A stretch of 52,711 nt of DNA, taken from contig JAAYQF010000099.1 in NCBI GenBank assembly GCA_012519425.1, positions 1 through 52,711 of the forward strand. The letters are read 5' to 3'. Origin of the DNA: Bacteroidales bacterium (GTDB taxonomy: Bacteria; Bacteroidota; Bacteroidia; Bacteroidales; Paludibacteraceae). Below, piece by piece: positions 43,735 to 52,711 of this stretch. The notes under the pieces were generated by a model. It saw only the letters and a list, made by a program, of their open reading frames with translations. It searched no databases and was not told the origin of the DNA. Positions within the stretch are counted from its first letter, which is position 1; each line of letters opens with the position of its first letter. A program made the translations under genes and the position numbers.

Positions 43735-46611
43735 TCATCTATTGCATATATTTTTGAAGTCGCAATATTTACAATTATCGTGTAATTGTGTTTGTTTAAA
43801 AGGAATCTCCGGGTCAAAAATTTCTTCCACACAGGAAGTTAGTCCGGTAAGGAAATTTTCCTCAACATCGAAATAATTGTCGATGACATTAGGCTCTTTT
43901 TCCGGTTTATAAACTATCAGTGGTGAAAAATCTTGATTAAAAATATGTTTTGTATAAATGATTGCCGGCATAATTTGTTTCGATTGAGTCTTCTGTTTAT
44001 ACAAATAACCATAAAGTAATATTTGTAAAACATGAGGTACCTGTTTTTTGGATTCAAGTTCATGGATAAACAAGTCTGACCAATCCTTGAACTCAAGTGA
44101 ACCACCACCAGTTTTATAATCAATAATTCTGGCAGCCCCATCCTTGGCGTCAACACGATCAATGTACCCCTTCAAATTTACATTACCGTAGCGCGTTTGC
44201 AGTCTTGATTTGTATTCCTCCTCTCCACTGATGTAGGTAAAAGGTGTGTGTTTTTTATCGCTCTTCAATACTCCCTTAATGTATTTAAAGATAACTTCTG
44301 CAATCAATAAGTCATTACCACGCAACTCTATTATACTGCCGGCAGGTAACTTAAAGGAGAGATATGCAAATGCTTCTGAAATATGGGATTTGATGGTGTC
44401 TTCATCCCTGAGTATTGACTCCAACATCTCAGAATGAATGGTCTGATTTACAAAGGGTTGATACAATCGAGCAATGACCCGGTGGAAAATACTCCCAAAA
44501 ACGTCCGCTTCAAGTTTTTCCGACAATTCGTCCATAGGTTGAATTTTCTCAATATGAGAGAAATAAAATTTCAATGGACACTTTATATAAGTATTGATGC
44601 TGCTTGCATTCAATGCTGTGTCACTTTGAGAAGCATCTAAAAATGAGTTGAGCTTTCCTATAATACTTGCATCTTTTTCGATTTGAATGTCATCGTCTGC
44701 CCGAATGCTAATATCATAAGTAACTTTTTTTTCAACTATATTTAATTGATAGAGATATTTCAGCTGATGGTAAAAACGACTCACTTCACCGGTGTTACCA
44801 TCATCAATTCGTGAATCAAAAAGTAAAAATATACGTTTTGCCCTATGGATTAAACGATAAAAATTATAAGATGTAATGGCATCCTGATGTTCGTAAGTTG
44901 GTAAGCCAAAGCCTTTTCGAAGATTATAAGGAATAAAGCTATCGGAGAAACTTTTTTTCGGATAAATACCTTCGTTAAAGGAACTGATTATGACGTTCTC
45001 AAATTCCAAACCTCGCGTTTCCAGAGCTCCCATGACTTGCAGTCCATCCAATGGCTCACCTACAAAAGGGATTGTGATGCCGGTTGTCAATTGTTTGACC
45101 AAGCTGATCAAAGTATCCAACTGCATGCCGATTGCCGGTTCGTACGTTTTCAATATGCCGGACAAGCGATTGACAGTAATGTAATATTGATATAAAAAAC
45201 CGGATTCTAATTGATAATCCACCGACTTCTCTTTAATTTTTTGCCAGGAACCATAAAGTAATTTAAGAATATTCAGCAAATAATTCAATAAAGTATCATT
45301 TCCAACTTCAGGTTGAAAAATAGCTTGTAATAATTCGTGTTGATGCAAAACTTCCGCAGGAACATAAATTAGGTTTTGTTGCCGGATATGCGAGTTGATA
45401 TTGTTGATAATATCACCACAAACCATGATGATAAACTGATGGTTCAGTACATTAGAGACGGTACGGTGATAAAACTTCACTTCTCCGTCAATTATTTTTT
45501 TCCTTTTGTGCAATTCAAAAATATGCTCCATCAATCCCGCTACAGGTGTAAATTGCATGGGATATCCCATAGTAACATTAATCTTGTTGATATGTTCCGG
45601 TATAGCATACAACAAAGGCAACAAAAGGTTTTCATCCGGAATAACGACCGCAGTCTCAAGAAATGAATTTTCTTTATTTTCCGGATATAAACTATCAAGG
45701 ATATGATAGATTTCTTTAGTTTGCCCTACTGAAGAAGGAATCTCAATCAATTCGATCTGCTTGTCGTTAAAAGATTCAATCTGTGGTTTGATTTCATACT
45801 TTGATTTAAATTGCCGGGTGTTTTCTTTAAAAAATAAGGATGCCGGATTGTTATTATCCCTCAATTCAGGGGCTTCATAATCCCAGTAAAAATCTGCTTG
45901 CTCTTTTTTCTGCAGCTCCGTCATCAATACTTTTTCGCAAGGATTCAGAGCGTTAAATCCAATGAAAACGAATTGTTTATCCTTGAACCAAGATATGTCT
46001 TCGTTATTCAACAATTTATCAGTTACCCATTTAGCGATCATGCCTTCATAGCCTAAACCTTCACTTAACAATTCTCTTTTAAACTGTTCATATACAGGAA
46101 ATAAGACATTCCAGGTGGCAACAAATTGATTGCGTGATTTGTTCCTGCGTGAAGGTTCAAAATCTTTCCAGAATTGTTGAATGGCAAGCACTTGATTTTC
46201 AGTAAACACTTCAAAGAATGTATCAATTTCTTTCAACTCACTGATGTTTGTGAAAAGTTGACGAGCGTTAACTCTATGTTTGTCTACTTCGTTAAAATCA
46301 GCCAACAACATCTCGCCCCAAAAAGCGAAGGTGTCGAAACTTTCGTTTGATTTGCCGACTGTTTTGTAAATCTTATATAGCTTAAAGAGACTGTTGAGTT
46401 TGTCAGCTAACTCTAAGTTTGAAGCCTGTAAAAAACAAGATTCTATGGTGATGATCTCAGGAGAAAATAAAGGCTTTTCTGTGACTTCAGACAAATACTT
46501 TTGGAAGAACAAACCTGCACGTCGATTTGGAAAAACAAAGGTAAACGTGTTGAGTTTGTCTTGATGATGTTGATAATATATTGATGCTATGCGATATAGA
46601 AATGAATTCAT
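43735..46611 (-). CDS. AddB-like PD-(D/E)XK nuclease/inactive-helicase protein
   Basis: A 958-residue protein with the AddB plan. The N-terminal UvrD-like part begins TFVFPNRRAGLFFQKYL but shows no Walker A lysine loop, as in AddB. The central LDGLQVMGALETRGLEFENV and NEGIYPKKSF resemble AddB helicase motifs. The C-terminal RecB-family nuclease has IIDYKTGGG and iron-sulfur cysteines in KCPLKFYF and C-x2-C-x5-C (Cys947, Cys950, Cys956). AddB works with AddA in double-strand-break repair; no addA is in the window on either side. The open frame runs to 46773 across the next gene; the ATG at 46609-46611 (MNSFLYRI) is the better start. Confidence 0.85.
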   Translation of the reverse strand: MNSFLYRIASIYYQHHQDKLNTFTFVFPNRRAGLFFQKYLSEVTEKPLFSPEIITIESCFLQASNLELADKLNSLFKLYKIYKTVGKSNESFDTFAFWGEMLLADFNEVDKHRVNARQLFTNISELKEIDTFFEVFTENQVLAIQQFWKDFEPSRRNKSRNQFVATWNVLFPVYEQFKRELLSEGLGYEGMIAKWVTDKLLNNEDISWFKDKQFVFIGFNALNPCEKVLMTELQKKEQADFYWDYEAPELRDNNNPASLFFKENTRQFKSKYEIKPQIESFNDKQIELIEIPSSVGQTKEIYHILDSLYPENKENSFLETAVVIPDENLLLPLLYAIPEHINKINVTMGYPMQFTPVAGLMEHIFELHKRKKIIDGEVKFYHRTVSNVLNHQFIIMVCGDIINNINSHIRQQNLIYVPAEVLHQHELLQAIFQPEVGNDTLLNYLLNILKLLYGSWQKIKEKSVDYQLESGFLYQYYITVNRLSGILKTYEPAIGMQLDTLISLVKQLTTGITIPFVGEPLDGLQVMGALETRGLEFENVIISSFNEGIYPKKSFSDSFIPYNLRKGFGLPTYEHQDAITSYNFYRLIHRAKRIFLLFDSRIDDGNTGEVSRFYHQLKYLYQLNIVEKKVTYDISIRADDDIQIEKDASIIGKLNSFLDASQSDTALNASSINTYIKCPLKFYFSHIEKIQPMDELSEKLEADVFGSIFHRVIARLYQPFVNQTIHSEMLESILRDEDTIKSHISEAFAYLSFKLPAGSIIELRGNDLLIAEVIFKYIKGVLKSDKKHTPFTYISGEEEYKSRLQTRYGNVNLKGYIDRVDAKDGAARIIDYKTGGGSLEFKDWSDLFIHELESKKQVPHVLQILLYGYLYKQKTQSKQIMPAIIYTKHIFNQDFSPLIVYKPEKEPNVIDNYFDVEENFLTGLTSCVEEIFDPEIPFKQTQLHDNCKYCDFKNICNR

Positions 46612-46642
46612 CAGAAAACAACAGATTAAAAATAGCGAACTG

Positions 46643-46650
46643 CAAATGTA
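46643..46650 (-). promoter_or_regulatory. Putative -7 element (TACATTTG) for the AddB-like gene
   Basis: Minus-strand match to TAnnTTTG, 31 bases before the chosen ATG at 46611. Its location supports that start. Confidence 0.45.
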
Positions 46651-46686
46651 GCAAAAATTATCCTTATCTGCATGCAGAAAAATTCT

Positions 46687-46694
46687 TAACTTTG
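46687..46694 (+). promoter_or_regulatory. Putative -7 element (TAACTTTG) for the DUF554 gene
   Basis: Match to TAnnTTTG 29 bases before the ATG at 46724, divergent from the AddB-like promoter. Confidence 0.45.
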
Positions 46695-46723
46695 CAGCCT
46701 GTTTTAGCGAGTAAAAATTATAT

Positions 46724-47401
46724 ATGATCGGTACGATAGTCAATACAGTTGCGGTAATAGCAGGGGCAACCATAGGTATTTTGTTTAAAAAGAAAATGTC
46801 TGAAAGATTTACCTCAATCTACTTTCAAGCCATTGGATTATTTACCATTGCCATTGGTGTTTCAATGGTTTTTGAATTGAAGCACATATTAATCGTTGTA
46901 ATAAGTGTAGCTTTGGGTGCTTTGTGCGGAGAGTGGATGAATATAGAGTCTGCAGCAGATAAATTGGGTAATTATCTGAAAGCCAAAATGAAGATAGGAA
47001 GTGAAAAATTTACTGAAGGATTGGTGACTTCCTTCCTGTTGTTTTGTATTGGTTCAATGACTATTATAGGTGCCATCCAGGAAGGAACGGGCGTATCTTC
47101 TGATTTGTTGTTAACCAAATCTTTGATGGACTTTTTCTCTGCCATCATTTTAGCTTCCGCTTTCGGGATAGGGGTTGCGTTTTCCGCTATACCTTTATTT
47201 ATCTTTCAAGGAGGAATCACACTATTAGCCATGTGGGCATCTCAAATCTTCACACCTGACATCATTCATGGTTTGACCAATGTAGGTGGAATATTATTAA
47301 TAGGTTTAGGGGTTAATATTTTGGGAATAAAGCAATTGAGGATTATCAATATGTTGCCGGCCTTGCTGTTTGTTGTGGTTTTTATTTGGATTTTTGTTTA
47401 G
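46724..47401 (+). CDS. DUF554 family membrane protein
   Basis: A 225-residue inner-membrane protein with about six hydrophobic segments, for example IGTIVNTVAVIAGATIGILF (2-21), ILIVVISVALGALCG and LLFVVVFIWIFV at the C-terminus. The start GTIVNTVAVIAGATIG and CIGSMTIIGAIQEG are DUF554 (YdfK-like) hallmarks. The family is proposed to be a small transporter; its substrate is not established. The last 20 bases overlap the convergent lgt gene. Confidence 0.88.
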   Translation: MIGTIVNTVAVIAGATIGILFKKKMSERFTSIYFQAIGLFTIAIGVSMVFELKHILIVVISVALGALCGEWMNIESAADKLGNYLKAKMKIGSEKFTEGLVTSFLLFCIGSMTIIGAIQEGTGVSSDLLLTKSLMDFFSAIILASAFGIGVAFSAIPLFIFQGGITLLAMWASQIFTPDIIHGLTNVGGILLIGLGVNILGIKQLRIINMLPALLFVVVFIWIFV

Positions 47402-48173
47402 TACTTGAAAAAATCAACCATATACCCCAAATAATAAAGGGAATACTAAGTAATTGTCCCATGTTAAGGAGCATACCTTCTTCAAAACTTTCCTGGTTGT
47501 TTTTGATGAATTCAACAAAGAAACGAGAAAGGAAGATACCTATAAGGAATACACCGAATATCAAGCCGGTACGTTTGTGGGCCTCACGTTTCCAATAGAG
47601 CCAATAGGTGACGCCAAAGGTAATCAGACAATAAATGGCTTCATAAATTTGGGTAGGATGCATGGGTGATACTTGATTGTCGCGTACAAAGATAAAACCC
47701 CAGGGCAGGGTAGTGGGACCTCCATAAATTTCCGAGTTCATCAAATTACCCAAACGAATCATGGCACCACAGACCGCTACACCAATGACCAGTCTGTCAA
47801 ATACCCAAATCAGGCCTTTTTTAGAGAATTTTTTATCAAATAAGTAGGTTGATATGACAATCCCTATCGCACCGCCATGGCTGGCCAGTCCGCCTTTCCA
47901 AATAAACAAAATTTCTTGTGGATGGGCTAAGTAATAAGCCGGATTGTAAAACAAACAATGGCCGAGTCTCGCACCTATAATGGCTCCCAAAACCGTGTAT
48001 AAAAACAAACTATCTGTCCATTTGTCGGGTAATTTTTCATGCTTGAATATTTTTTGGGTGATGACCAAGGTAAACCAAATGCCCAATGCCCAAAGCAAAC
48101 CGTACCATCTGACATGAATATTACCTAAACTAAATAGTACCGGATCAACGTCCCAAATGATATAATTCAGCAT
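47382..48173 (-). CDS. lgt: Prolipoprotein diacylglyceryl transferase
   Basis: A 263-residue polytopic inner-membrane enzyme that adds diacylglyceryl to the lipobox cysteine of prolipoproteins. The signatures GGLASHGGAIG (His99, near residues 94-104), the Lgt motif RLGNLMNSEIYGG with Arg140, and HPTQIYEA are present, in a background of seven hydrophobic segments. Its clients should include the PUL lipoproteins with SusD, GH16 and GH20 lipoboxes. It is followed on the same strand by secA upstream (40 bases apart), so co-expression is possible. Confidence 0.96.
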   Translation of the reverse strand: MLNYIIWDVDPVLFSLGNIHVRWYGLLWALGIWFTLVITQKIFKHEKLPDKWTDSLFLYTVLGAIIGARLGHCLFYNPAYYLAHPQEILFIWKGGLASHGGAIGIVISTYLFDKKFSKKGLIWVFDRLVIGVAVCGAMIRLGNLMNSEIYGGPTTLPWGFIFVRDNQVSPMHPTQIYEAIYCLITFGVTYWLYWKREAHKRTGLIFGVFLIGIFLSRFFVEFIKNNQESFEEGMLLNMGQLLSIPFIIWGIWLIFSSTKQKSK

Positions 48174-48213
48174 ACTGTTTAATTTTTATATGTGTTTTTA
48201 TGCCTTGCCGCAT

Positions 48214-51200
48214 TTATCTACCATGACAATGTTTGTATTTTTTACCGCTTCCGCAGAAACAAGGTTCATTACGTCCGGGTTTTTTCTCCGCCTGAATGGG
48301 TTCTGTCCTCTGATTTTCGCGTGTATCTTGTTTGGTAGGATCCTGACCGGGGCTGTATTCGTCTTTTTGGGTTCTGTAGCGACTTAAATCCAGGCGTTGA
48401 GCAAGACGTGCTTCCCTGACTTGTTCAGGCTCACGCACAGGAATTTGCCCGCGCATAAGTATAGATACCACCTTTCTGTTCATCGATTCGATCATTTCTT
48501 TGAACAAACCGAAAGACTCCAATTTATAAATCAAAAGCGGATCTTTTTGTTCATACGAAGCTGTTTGAACCGAATTACGCAATTCATCCAACTGACGTAA
48601 ATGTTCTTTCCACTCATCATCAATAACATGCAATAAAATTTGCTTCTCGAACGAGCGTACAATTTCTTTGGCTTTCGTAGAGTAAGCAGTCTCTAAATGG
48701 GCAGAAATATTATATATGCGCTTTCCATCGGTTATAGGTACCAATATATTTTCGTATTGTTGCCCCTGTTTTTCATATACCTGTTTAATCACAGGATACG
48801 CAATATCAGCCAACTTATCCATCTTCCGGTTGAAGGAAGTCAAAGCTTCTTCTGCGACCTTCCCGGATATATCACTAACTCTTCCGGAAATAAACTGTTC
48901 CTCTTCAACAGGAGCATTGATCGCGAAATTTCTAAGTAATTCTTCTTCGAAATAGGCATAATCCTGGATGTCTTTTGCATTTTCGACGATGTTGTCAGAG
49001 AGATCATAAATCATATTTGTAATTTCTACCCCGATTCTTTCACCCATTAAAGCGTGTCGGCGTTTTGAATAGACCACTTCTCTTTGAGAATTCATCACAT
49101 CATCATATTCCAACAGTCGTTTTCGAATGCCAAAGTTATTTTCTTCTACTTTTTTCTGGGCGCGTTCGATAGATTTTGAGATCATAGAATGTTCAATCAT
49201 TTCGCCTTCTTTGAAACCTAATCTGTCCATCACCGATGCTATGCGCTCAGAACCAAATAAACGCATCAAGTCATCTTCCAAGGAAATAAAAAACACCGAA
49301 GAACCCGGATCTCCCTGACGACCGGCACGACCTCTCAGCTGACGGTCAACGCGACGGCTTTCGTGACGTTCAGTGCCGACGATAGCCAGTCCGCCCGCTT
49401 TTTTTACTTCCGGACTTAATTTGATATCCGTACCACGACCCGCCATATTGGTCGCAATGGTTACAGTACCACTTTGTCCGGCTTCTGCAACGATATCAGC
49501 TTCTCGCTGATGTAATTTAGCATTCAGCACATTATGTTTGATCCTTCTTGCTGTCAACATCCTGCTTAACAACTCGGAAATTTCCACAGAAGTCGTACCT
49601 ACCAATACCGGGCGTCCGGCCTTAATAAGGTTATCAATCTCTTCAATAACAGCGTTATATTTCTCGCGTTTGGTCCTGTATACGCGGTCCTCCATGTCGT
49701 CCCTTGCTATGGGCTTATTGGTAGGAATAACCACTACATCTAATTTGTAGATATCCCAGAACTCACCGGCTTCAGTTTCAGCAGTACCCGTCATACCGGC
49801 CAACTTGTTGTACATCCTGAAATAATTTTGCAGGGTGATGGTAGCAAAAGTTTGTGTTGCCGCTTCTATCTTCACGTTTTCTTTAGCTTCAATCGCCTGA
49901 TGCAAACCGTCTGAATAGCGACGCCCCTCCATGATACGCCCTGTCTGTTCATCTACAATTTTCACCTTGTTGTCCAGCACCACGTATTCAACATCCTTTT
50001 CAAAAAGCGTATAAGCTTTTAATAATTGATTTATAGTATGTACACGTTCTGATTTGATGGCATAATTTTGATGAATTTCATCTTTCGCAGCTTGTTTTTC
50101 AGTAGGGGAGAGGGAGGTGTTCTTTTCTAATTCGGCGATTTCACTACCCACGTCCGGTAACACAAAGAATTTCGGATCTTCTGAGTTCCCGGTTATTAAA
50201 TCTATTCCTTTGTCCGTCAAATGAATTCCTCTGTTCTTTTCATCTATCACAAAATACAGAGGGTCAGTGGCAATGTGCATGTTTTTATTTTGCTGTTCCA
50301 TATAGAACTCTTCAGTTTTCAAGAGTTGGGCTTTGATGCCTGGTTCACTTAAAAACTTGATCAGTGGAGTGTTTTTAGGTAATCCTTTGTAAGAACGAAA
50401 CAAAGCCAATGCACCTTCTTCTCGTTTCTTTTCATCTTCAGATTTCATCAACTCCTTTGCTTCAGCCAAGTATCTAGTTGCCAGTGTTTTTTGGGCGGTA
50501 ACTAATTTTTCTACTTTCGGACGTAAATCGTCAAAAAGCTGGTCGTCACCCCGAGGTACGGGACCAGAAATAATTAACGGAGTACGTGCATCATCCACCA
50601 AAACTGAGTCAACCTCATCCACAATGGCATAATTATGCTTTCTTTGCACCAAATCCTCCGGATGTATAGCCATATTATCCCGAAGGTAGTCGAAACCAAA
50701 TTCATTATTGGTACCGAATGTAATATCAGCAAGATAGGCCTGACGACGCTCTTCGGAATTAGGCCTGTGTTTGTCAATGCAGTCCACAGACAAGCCGTGG
50801 AACATATACAAAGGACCCATCCATTCAGAGTCACGTTTAGAAAGATAGTCATTCACAGTCACCACATGCACGCCGAGTCCGGTCAAAGCATTTAGAAAGA
50901 CGGGTAGGGTAGCCACCAGTGTTTTTCCCTCACCGGTAGCCATTTCTGCAATTTTTCCTTTGTGCAAAACCGCACCACCGAAAAGTTGCACATCATAATG
51001 TACCATATCCCATTTGATCATGTTTCCTCCGGCAGACCACTCGTTTTTGTAGATGGCAGTATCGTCTTCTATAGATACAAAATCGTGTTTTACAGCCAAC
51101 TCCCGGTCGAACTGAGTAGCTTTAACCCTAATTTCTTTATTTTCAGTGAATCTGCGAGCCGTATCTTTAATTACGGCAAAGGCATCCGGAAGGATATCTT

Positions 51201-51510
51201 CCAAAATCTTTTCATTTTTAGAAATTACTTCTTTCTCCAACTTATCAATTTCATTATAAATTTTTTCAAGTTGATGAATTTCCGTTTCTTCCACAGATGC
51301 TTTCAGTTCTTCAATACGAGAAATGTCGGCAGCAGTATAATCCCTGACTTTCTTTTTCAGATCTTCGGCAAAAGCTCTTAACTCATCATTGGATAACTGA
51401 ACGACTGTTTCGTACGCTTTTTTGGTTCTGTTTACACAGGGTTCAATTTCCTTCAAGTCGCGCTGCGCTTTGTTACCAAAGATTTTTTTGATGATATCGT
51501 TGAATGTCAT
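48214..51510 (-). CDS. secA: Preprotein translocase ATPase
   Basis: A 1,098-residue SecA, the long form typical of Bacteroidota. Walker A is in [18 protein letters not shown], the DEAD-like Walker B is [19 protein letters not shown], and the second helicase lobe has [11 protein letters not shown] and [20 protein letters not shown]. The C-terminal zinc-binding tail binds SecB or phospholipid in other species: Cys1084, Cys1086, Cys1095 and His1096. It drives export through SecYEG. A TACCTTTG promoter element lies 35 bases upstream. Full length and intact. Confidence 0.98.
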   Translation of the reverse strand: MTFNDIIKKIFGNKAQRDLKEIEPCVNRTKKAYETVVQLSNDELRAFAEDLKKKVRDYTAADISRIEELKASVEETEIHQLEKIYNEIDKLEKEVISKNEKILEDILPDAFAVIKDTARRFTENKEIRVKATQFDRELAVKHDFVSIEDDTAIYKNEWSAGGNMIKWDMVHYDVQLFGGAVLHKGKIAEMATGEGKTLVATLPVFLNALTGLGVHVVTVNDYLSKRDSEWMGPLYMFHGLSVDCIDKHRPNSEERRQAYLADITFGTNNEFGFDYLRDNMAIHPEDLVQRKHNYAIVDEVDSVLVDDARTPLIISGPVPRGDDQLFDDLRPKVEKLVTAQKTLATRYLAEAKELMKSEDEKKREEGALALFRSYKGLPKNTPLIKFLSEPGIKAQLLKTEEFYMEQQNKNMHIATDPLYFVIDEKNRGIHLTDKGIDLITGNSEDPKFFVLPDVGSEIAELEKNTSLSPTEKQAAKDEIHQNYAIKSERVHTINQLLKAYTLFEKDVEYVVLDNKVKIVDEQTGRIMEGRRYSDGLHQAIEAKENVKIEAATQTFATITLQNYFRMYNKLAGMTGTAETEAGEFWDIYKLDVVVIPTNKPIARDDMEDRVYRTKREKYNAVIEEIDNLIKAGRPVLVGTTSVEISELLSRMLTARRIKHNVLNAKLHQREADIVAEAGQSGTVTIATNMAGRGTDIKLSPEVKKAGGLAIVGTERHESRRVDRQLRGRAGRQGDPGSSVFFISLEDDLMRLFGSERIASVMDRLGFKEGEMIEHSMISKSIERAQKKVEENNFGIRKRLLEYDDVMNSQREVVYSKRRHALMGERIGVEITNMIYDLSDNIVENAKDIQDYAYFEEELLRNFAINAPVEEEQFISGRVSDISGKVAEEALTSFNRKMDKLADIAYPVIKQVYEKQGQQYENILVPITDGKRIYNISAHLETAYSTKAKEIVRSFEKQILLHVIDDEWKEHLRQLDELRNSVQTASYEQKDPLLIYKLESFGLFKEMIESMNRKVVSILMRGQIPVREPEQVREARLAQRLDLSRYRTQKDEYSPGQDPTKQDTRENQRTEPIQAEKKPGRNEPCFCGSGKKYKHCHGR

Positions 51511-51544
51511 TTTTTTATTGTTTTTCAGTTTCTATTTTGAAGCA

Positions 51545-51552
51545 CAAAGGTA
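51545..51552 (-). promoter_or_regulatory. Putative -7 element (TACCTTTG) for secA
   Basis: Minus-strand exact match to the most common form of TAnnTTTG, 35 bases before the secA ATG. No TTG lies at ideal -33 spacing. Confidence 0.55.
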
Positions 51553-51768
51553 ATATTTTTTGAACGTTTTATACTTATAAATTTTGTTTTTCTTCTTGAT
51601 TGACAGTATGACCTTGCCCGATAAGCTGAAAAGGAGGTCTCACTCTTAAACTTTTCGTTCAAGCAAAAAAAACGAAGTAGGGTATGGTAAACCATTCATT
51701 TTTAATTACTTGATTAGTAAATGTCAGTCATTTTTCTATTATTTTTTTAACAAAAACATGTTAAATTA

Positions 51769-51798
51769 TTGCTTTTATATAAACTTTTTTTACCTTTG
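51769..51798 (+). promoter_or_regulatory. Promoter of the bactofilin gene (TTG-N19-TACCTTTG)
   Basis: TTG at 51769-51771 and TACCTTTG at 51791-51798 are separated by 19 bases, matching the Bacteroidota primary sigma consensus. The -7 box is 58 bases before the ATG. Confidence 0.7.
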
Positions 51799-51856
51799 TC
51801 TTCTTATATATGAATGAAGTTGCTTCATTTGTTATGTATGACTTAAAACAATATTC

Positions 51857-52486
51857 ATGTCCTCTAAAAAAACACATAAAAAAATGAATGGAGATGGTTC
51901 TAAAAAAGAAAACTACAGGAATGACGATTCACCAATTCTAATTCCTAAGATCAGTTTTGTTGAAGGTTATATCAAATCTCACAAGGCAATTCGCATTGAG
52001 TGTAACTTCAACGGTACAATTTTCACCAATAATCGGGTGATTGTTGATAGTTCGTCACAAATAACGGGTGATATTATTTGCTCGGAATTGCTTTTGGAAG
52101 GAACTGTTGTTGGCAACATTTTTTGTGTAGGGCGTGTGTCCATGAATAAAGGTGCCCGCGTTATCGGAAAAATCTATACAGCAACATTTACAAACGAGCA
52201 AGATACTAACTTACAATGTGTTATTCAGATTCCCAAACCTGAATCTATTTCAGAAGCTAAAGGAATTCTCGAAAACTTGAATATGGATACCGGTTTATCT
52301 GTTGATCCGATTTTGACTCAAATTCGTGATTTATTTTACGAAAGTGCTTATGCACGTAGAACAAATCCGGACAAAGAAATTATCAATAAATTTACCGAGC
52401 AGCAAGAAATTACGGAAGTTCCCAAAAAACCGGCAGTCAAAAAGGAAGAACCACAGGCTGCTACCGTTGATGATGTCCAGAAGTAA
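51857..52486 (+). CDS. Bactofilin (polymer-forming cytoskeletal protein)
   Basis: A 209-residue bactofilin-family (DUF583) protein that self-assembles into cytoplasmic filaments. The central domain (about 30-125) shows the repeating beta-helix pattern with regularly spaced hydrophobics: GYIKSHKAIRIECNFNGTI, NNRVIVDSSSQITGDIICS, LLLEGTVVGNIFCVG and GARVIGKIYT. The charged N-terminus is short, and the Lys/Glu/Pro-rich tail (about 180-209) is likely disordered. No membrane segment. It has its own promoter and terminator, so it is monocistronic. By family it helps shape or position the cell envelope. Confidence 0.9.
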   Translation: MSSKKTHKKMNGDGSKKENYRNDDSPILIPKISFVEGYIKSHKAIRIECNFNGTIFTNNRVIVDSSSQITGDIICSELLLEGTVVGNIFCVGRVSMNKGARVIGKIYTATFTNEQDTNLQCVIQIPKPESISEAKGILENLNMDTGLSVDPILTQIRDLFYESAYARRTNPDKEIINKFTEQQEITEVPKKPAVKKEEPQAATVDDVQK

Positions 52487-52514
52487 TTATTAAAATATTT
52501 ACGCTCAAATAGCT

Positions 52515-52568
52515 AAATCGTCCAAACTCGCAACTTCGTTGCTCAGGCAAGGACGATTTATTTTGTCT
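52515..52568 (+). terminator. Nested hairpin after the bactofilin gene
   Basis: AAATCGTCC (52515-52523) pairs with GGACGATTT (52551-52559), enclosing a second hairpin GCAAC-TTC-GTTGC (52530-52542); ATTTTGTC follows. The two-stem plan makes it a terminator and possibly a repeated palindromic unit. Downstream, 52570-52711, I see nothing recognisable. Confidence 0.65.
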
Positions 52569-52711
52569 TATATTTTTTCTACTGATTAATATTTTCAATA
52601 CAATCCTCATACACAGAAACTTAAATTAAAAAAGCACCGATGTTTGAATCACGGCGCAAACATAAACAAAACATTTGAATTTTCCTATAATTTATATTAT
52701 GTCAAATAGGA

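Larger units (their letters stand above)
51511..51856. other. Intergenic region between divergent secA and bactofilin genes
   Basis: This 346-base AT-rich gap holds the two divergent promoters listed separately. The middle (about 51600-51700) shows no ORF, hairpin or known RNA that I can recognise. Confidence 0.6.

Noticed and set aside
46612-46773. N-terminal extension of the AddB-like frame
   Set aside because: It crosses the divergent promoter region and the DUF554 start; the ATG at 46611 gives the family N-terminus.
51600-51700. Possible small RNA between secA and bactofilin
   Set aside because: I could not fold a stable structure or find a promoter-terminator pair by eye.

Overview
The window is a typical Bacteroidales (Bacteroidota) chromosome segment. 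The evidence is SusC/SusD pairs, an ECF sigma/FecR pair, type IX secretion (T9SS) C-terminal sorting tails, a SecA of about 1,100 residues with a C-terminal zinc finger, TAnnTTTG -7 promoter elements in front of many genes, and almost no Shine-Dalgarno sequences. A four-subunit 2-oxoacid:ferredoxin oxidoreductase points to an anaerobe. The T9SS tails (proteins at 15135-16031 and 23108-27163) make a Porphyromonadaceae/Dysgonomonadaceae/Paludibacter-like organism more likely than Bacteroides itself; that placement is inference.

Layout. Positions 1-3613 (minus): alpha-glucan/glycogen cluster (GH57 start, GT4 glycosyltransferase, GH133 debranching enzyme). 3810-3882: tRNA-Thr(CGT). 3919-16031 (plus): a complete polysaccharide-utilisation locus (PUL) with ECF sigma, FecR anti-sigma, STN-containing SusC, SusD, a PKD-like surface lipoprotein, a GH16 lipoprotein, a GH20 beta-hexosaminidase lipoprotein and a T9SS-exported probable glycan-binding protein, closed by a strong terminator. 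16535-18208: a stand-alone pseudo-receiver/PAS/GAF/PAS protein. 18221-22808: an amino-sugar module with a NagB-like/LmbE fusion, an N-acetylhexosamine-kinase-like protein, a GNAT and a canonical NagB. 23108-27163: a 1,351-residue nine-repeat T9SS protein. 27254-32330 (minus): LolC/FtsX-type permease, aminotransferase, TonB-dependent receptor. 32417-32781: a short TIR-bearing element, a divergent promoter dyad and a 14-bp triplicate repeat. 32788-40938: RlmB, RluA-type synthase, GHL10 lipoprotein-like hydrolase, HisA, a FadL-like porin, a Tyr/Trp/Gly-rich exported protein and PrmA. 40928-43579 (minus): the oxidoreductase operon. 43735-52486: AddB-like nuclease, DUF554 protein, Lgt, SecA and a bactofilin.

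Working together. The PUL is probably switched on when ligand on SusC signals through its STN domain to FecR and releases the sigma factor. GH16 would cut an internal beta-linkage and GH20 would remove terminal GlcNAc/GalNAc. The released amino sugar fits the neighbouring NahK-like/NagB genes. Whether the polymer is a beta-1,3-glucan-containing material (for example fungal wall, with chitin) or a poly-LacNAc host glycan cannot be decided from sequence alone.

The most unusual items are: the NagB-LmbE fusion whose NagB half has lost three of four catalytic residues; the output-less pseudo-receiver PAS/GAF protein; the T9SS protein attached to a Sus PUL; the nine-repeat T9SS protein; the aromatic-rich exported protein; and several short non-coding repeats lying in gene leaders. 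I see no CRISPR array, prophage, integrase or intact insertion sequence.
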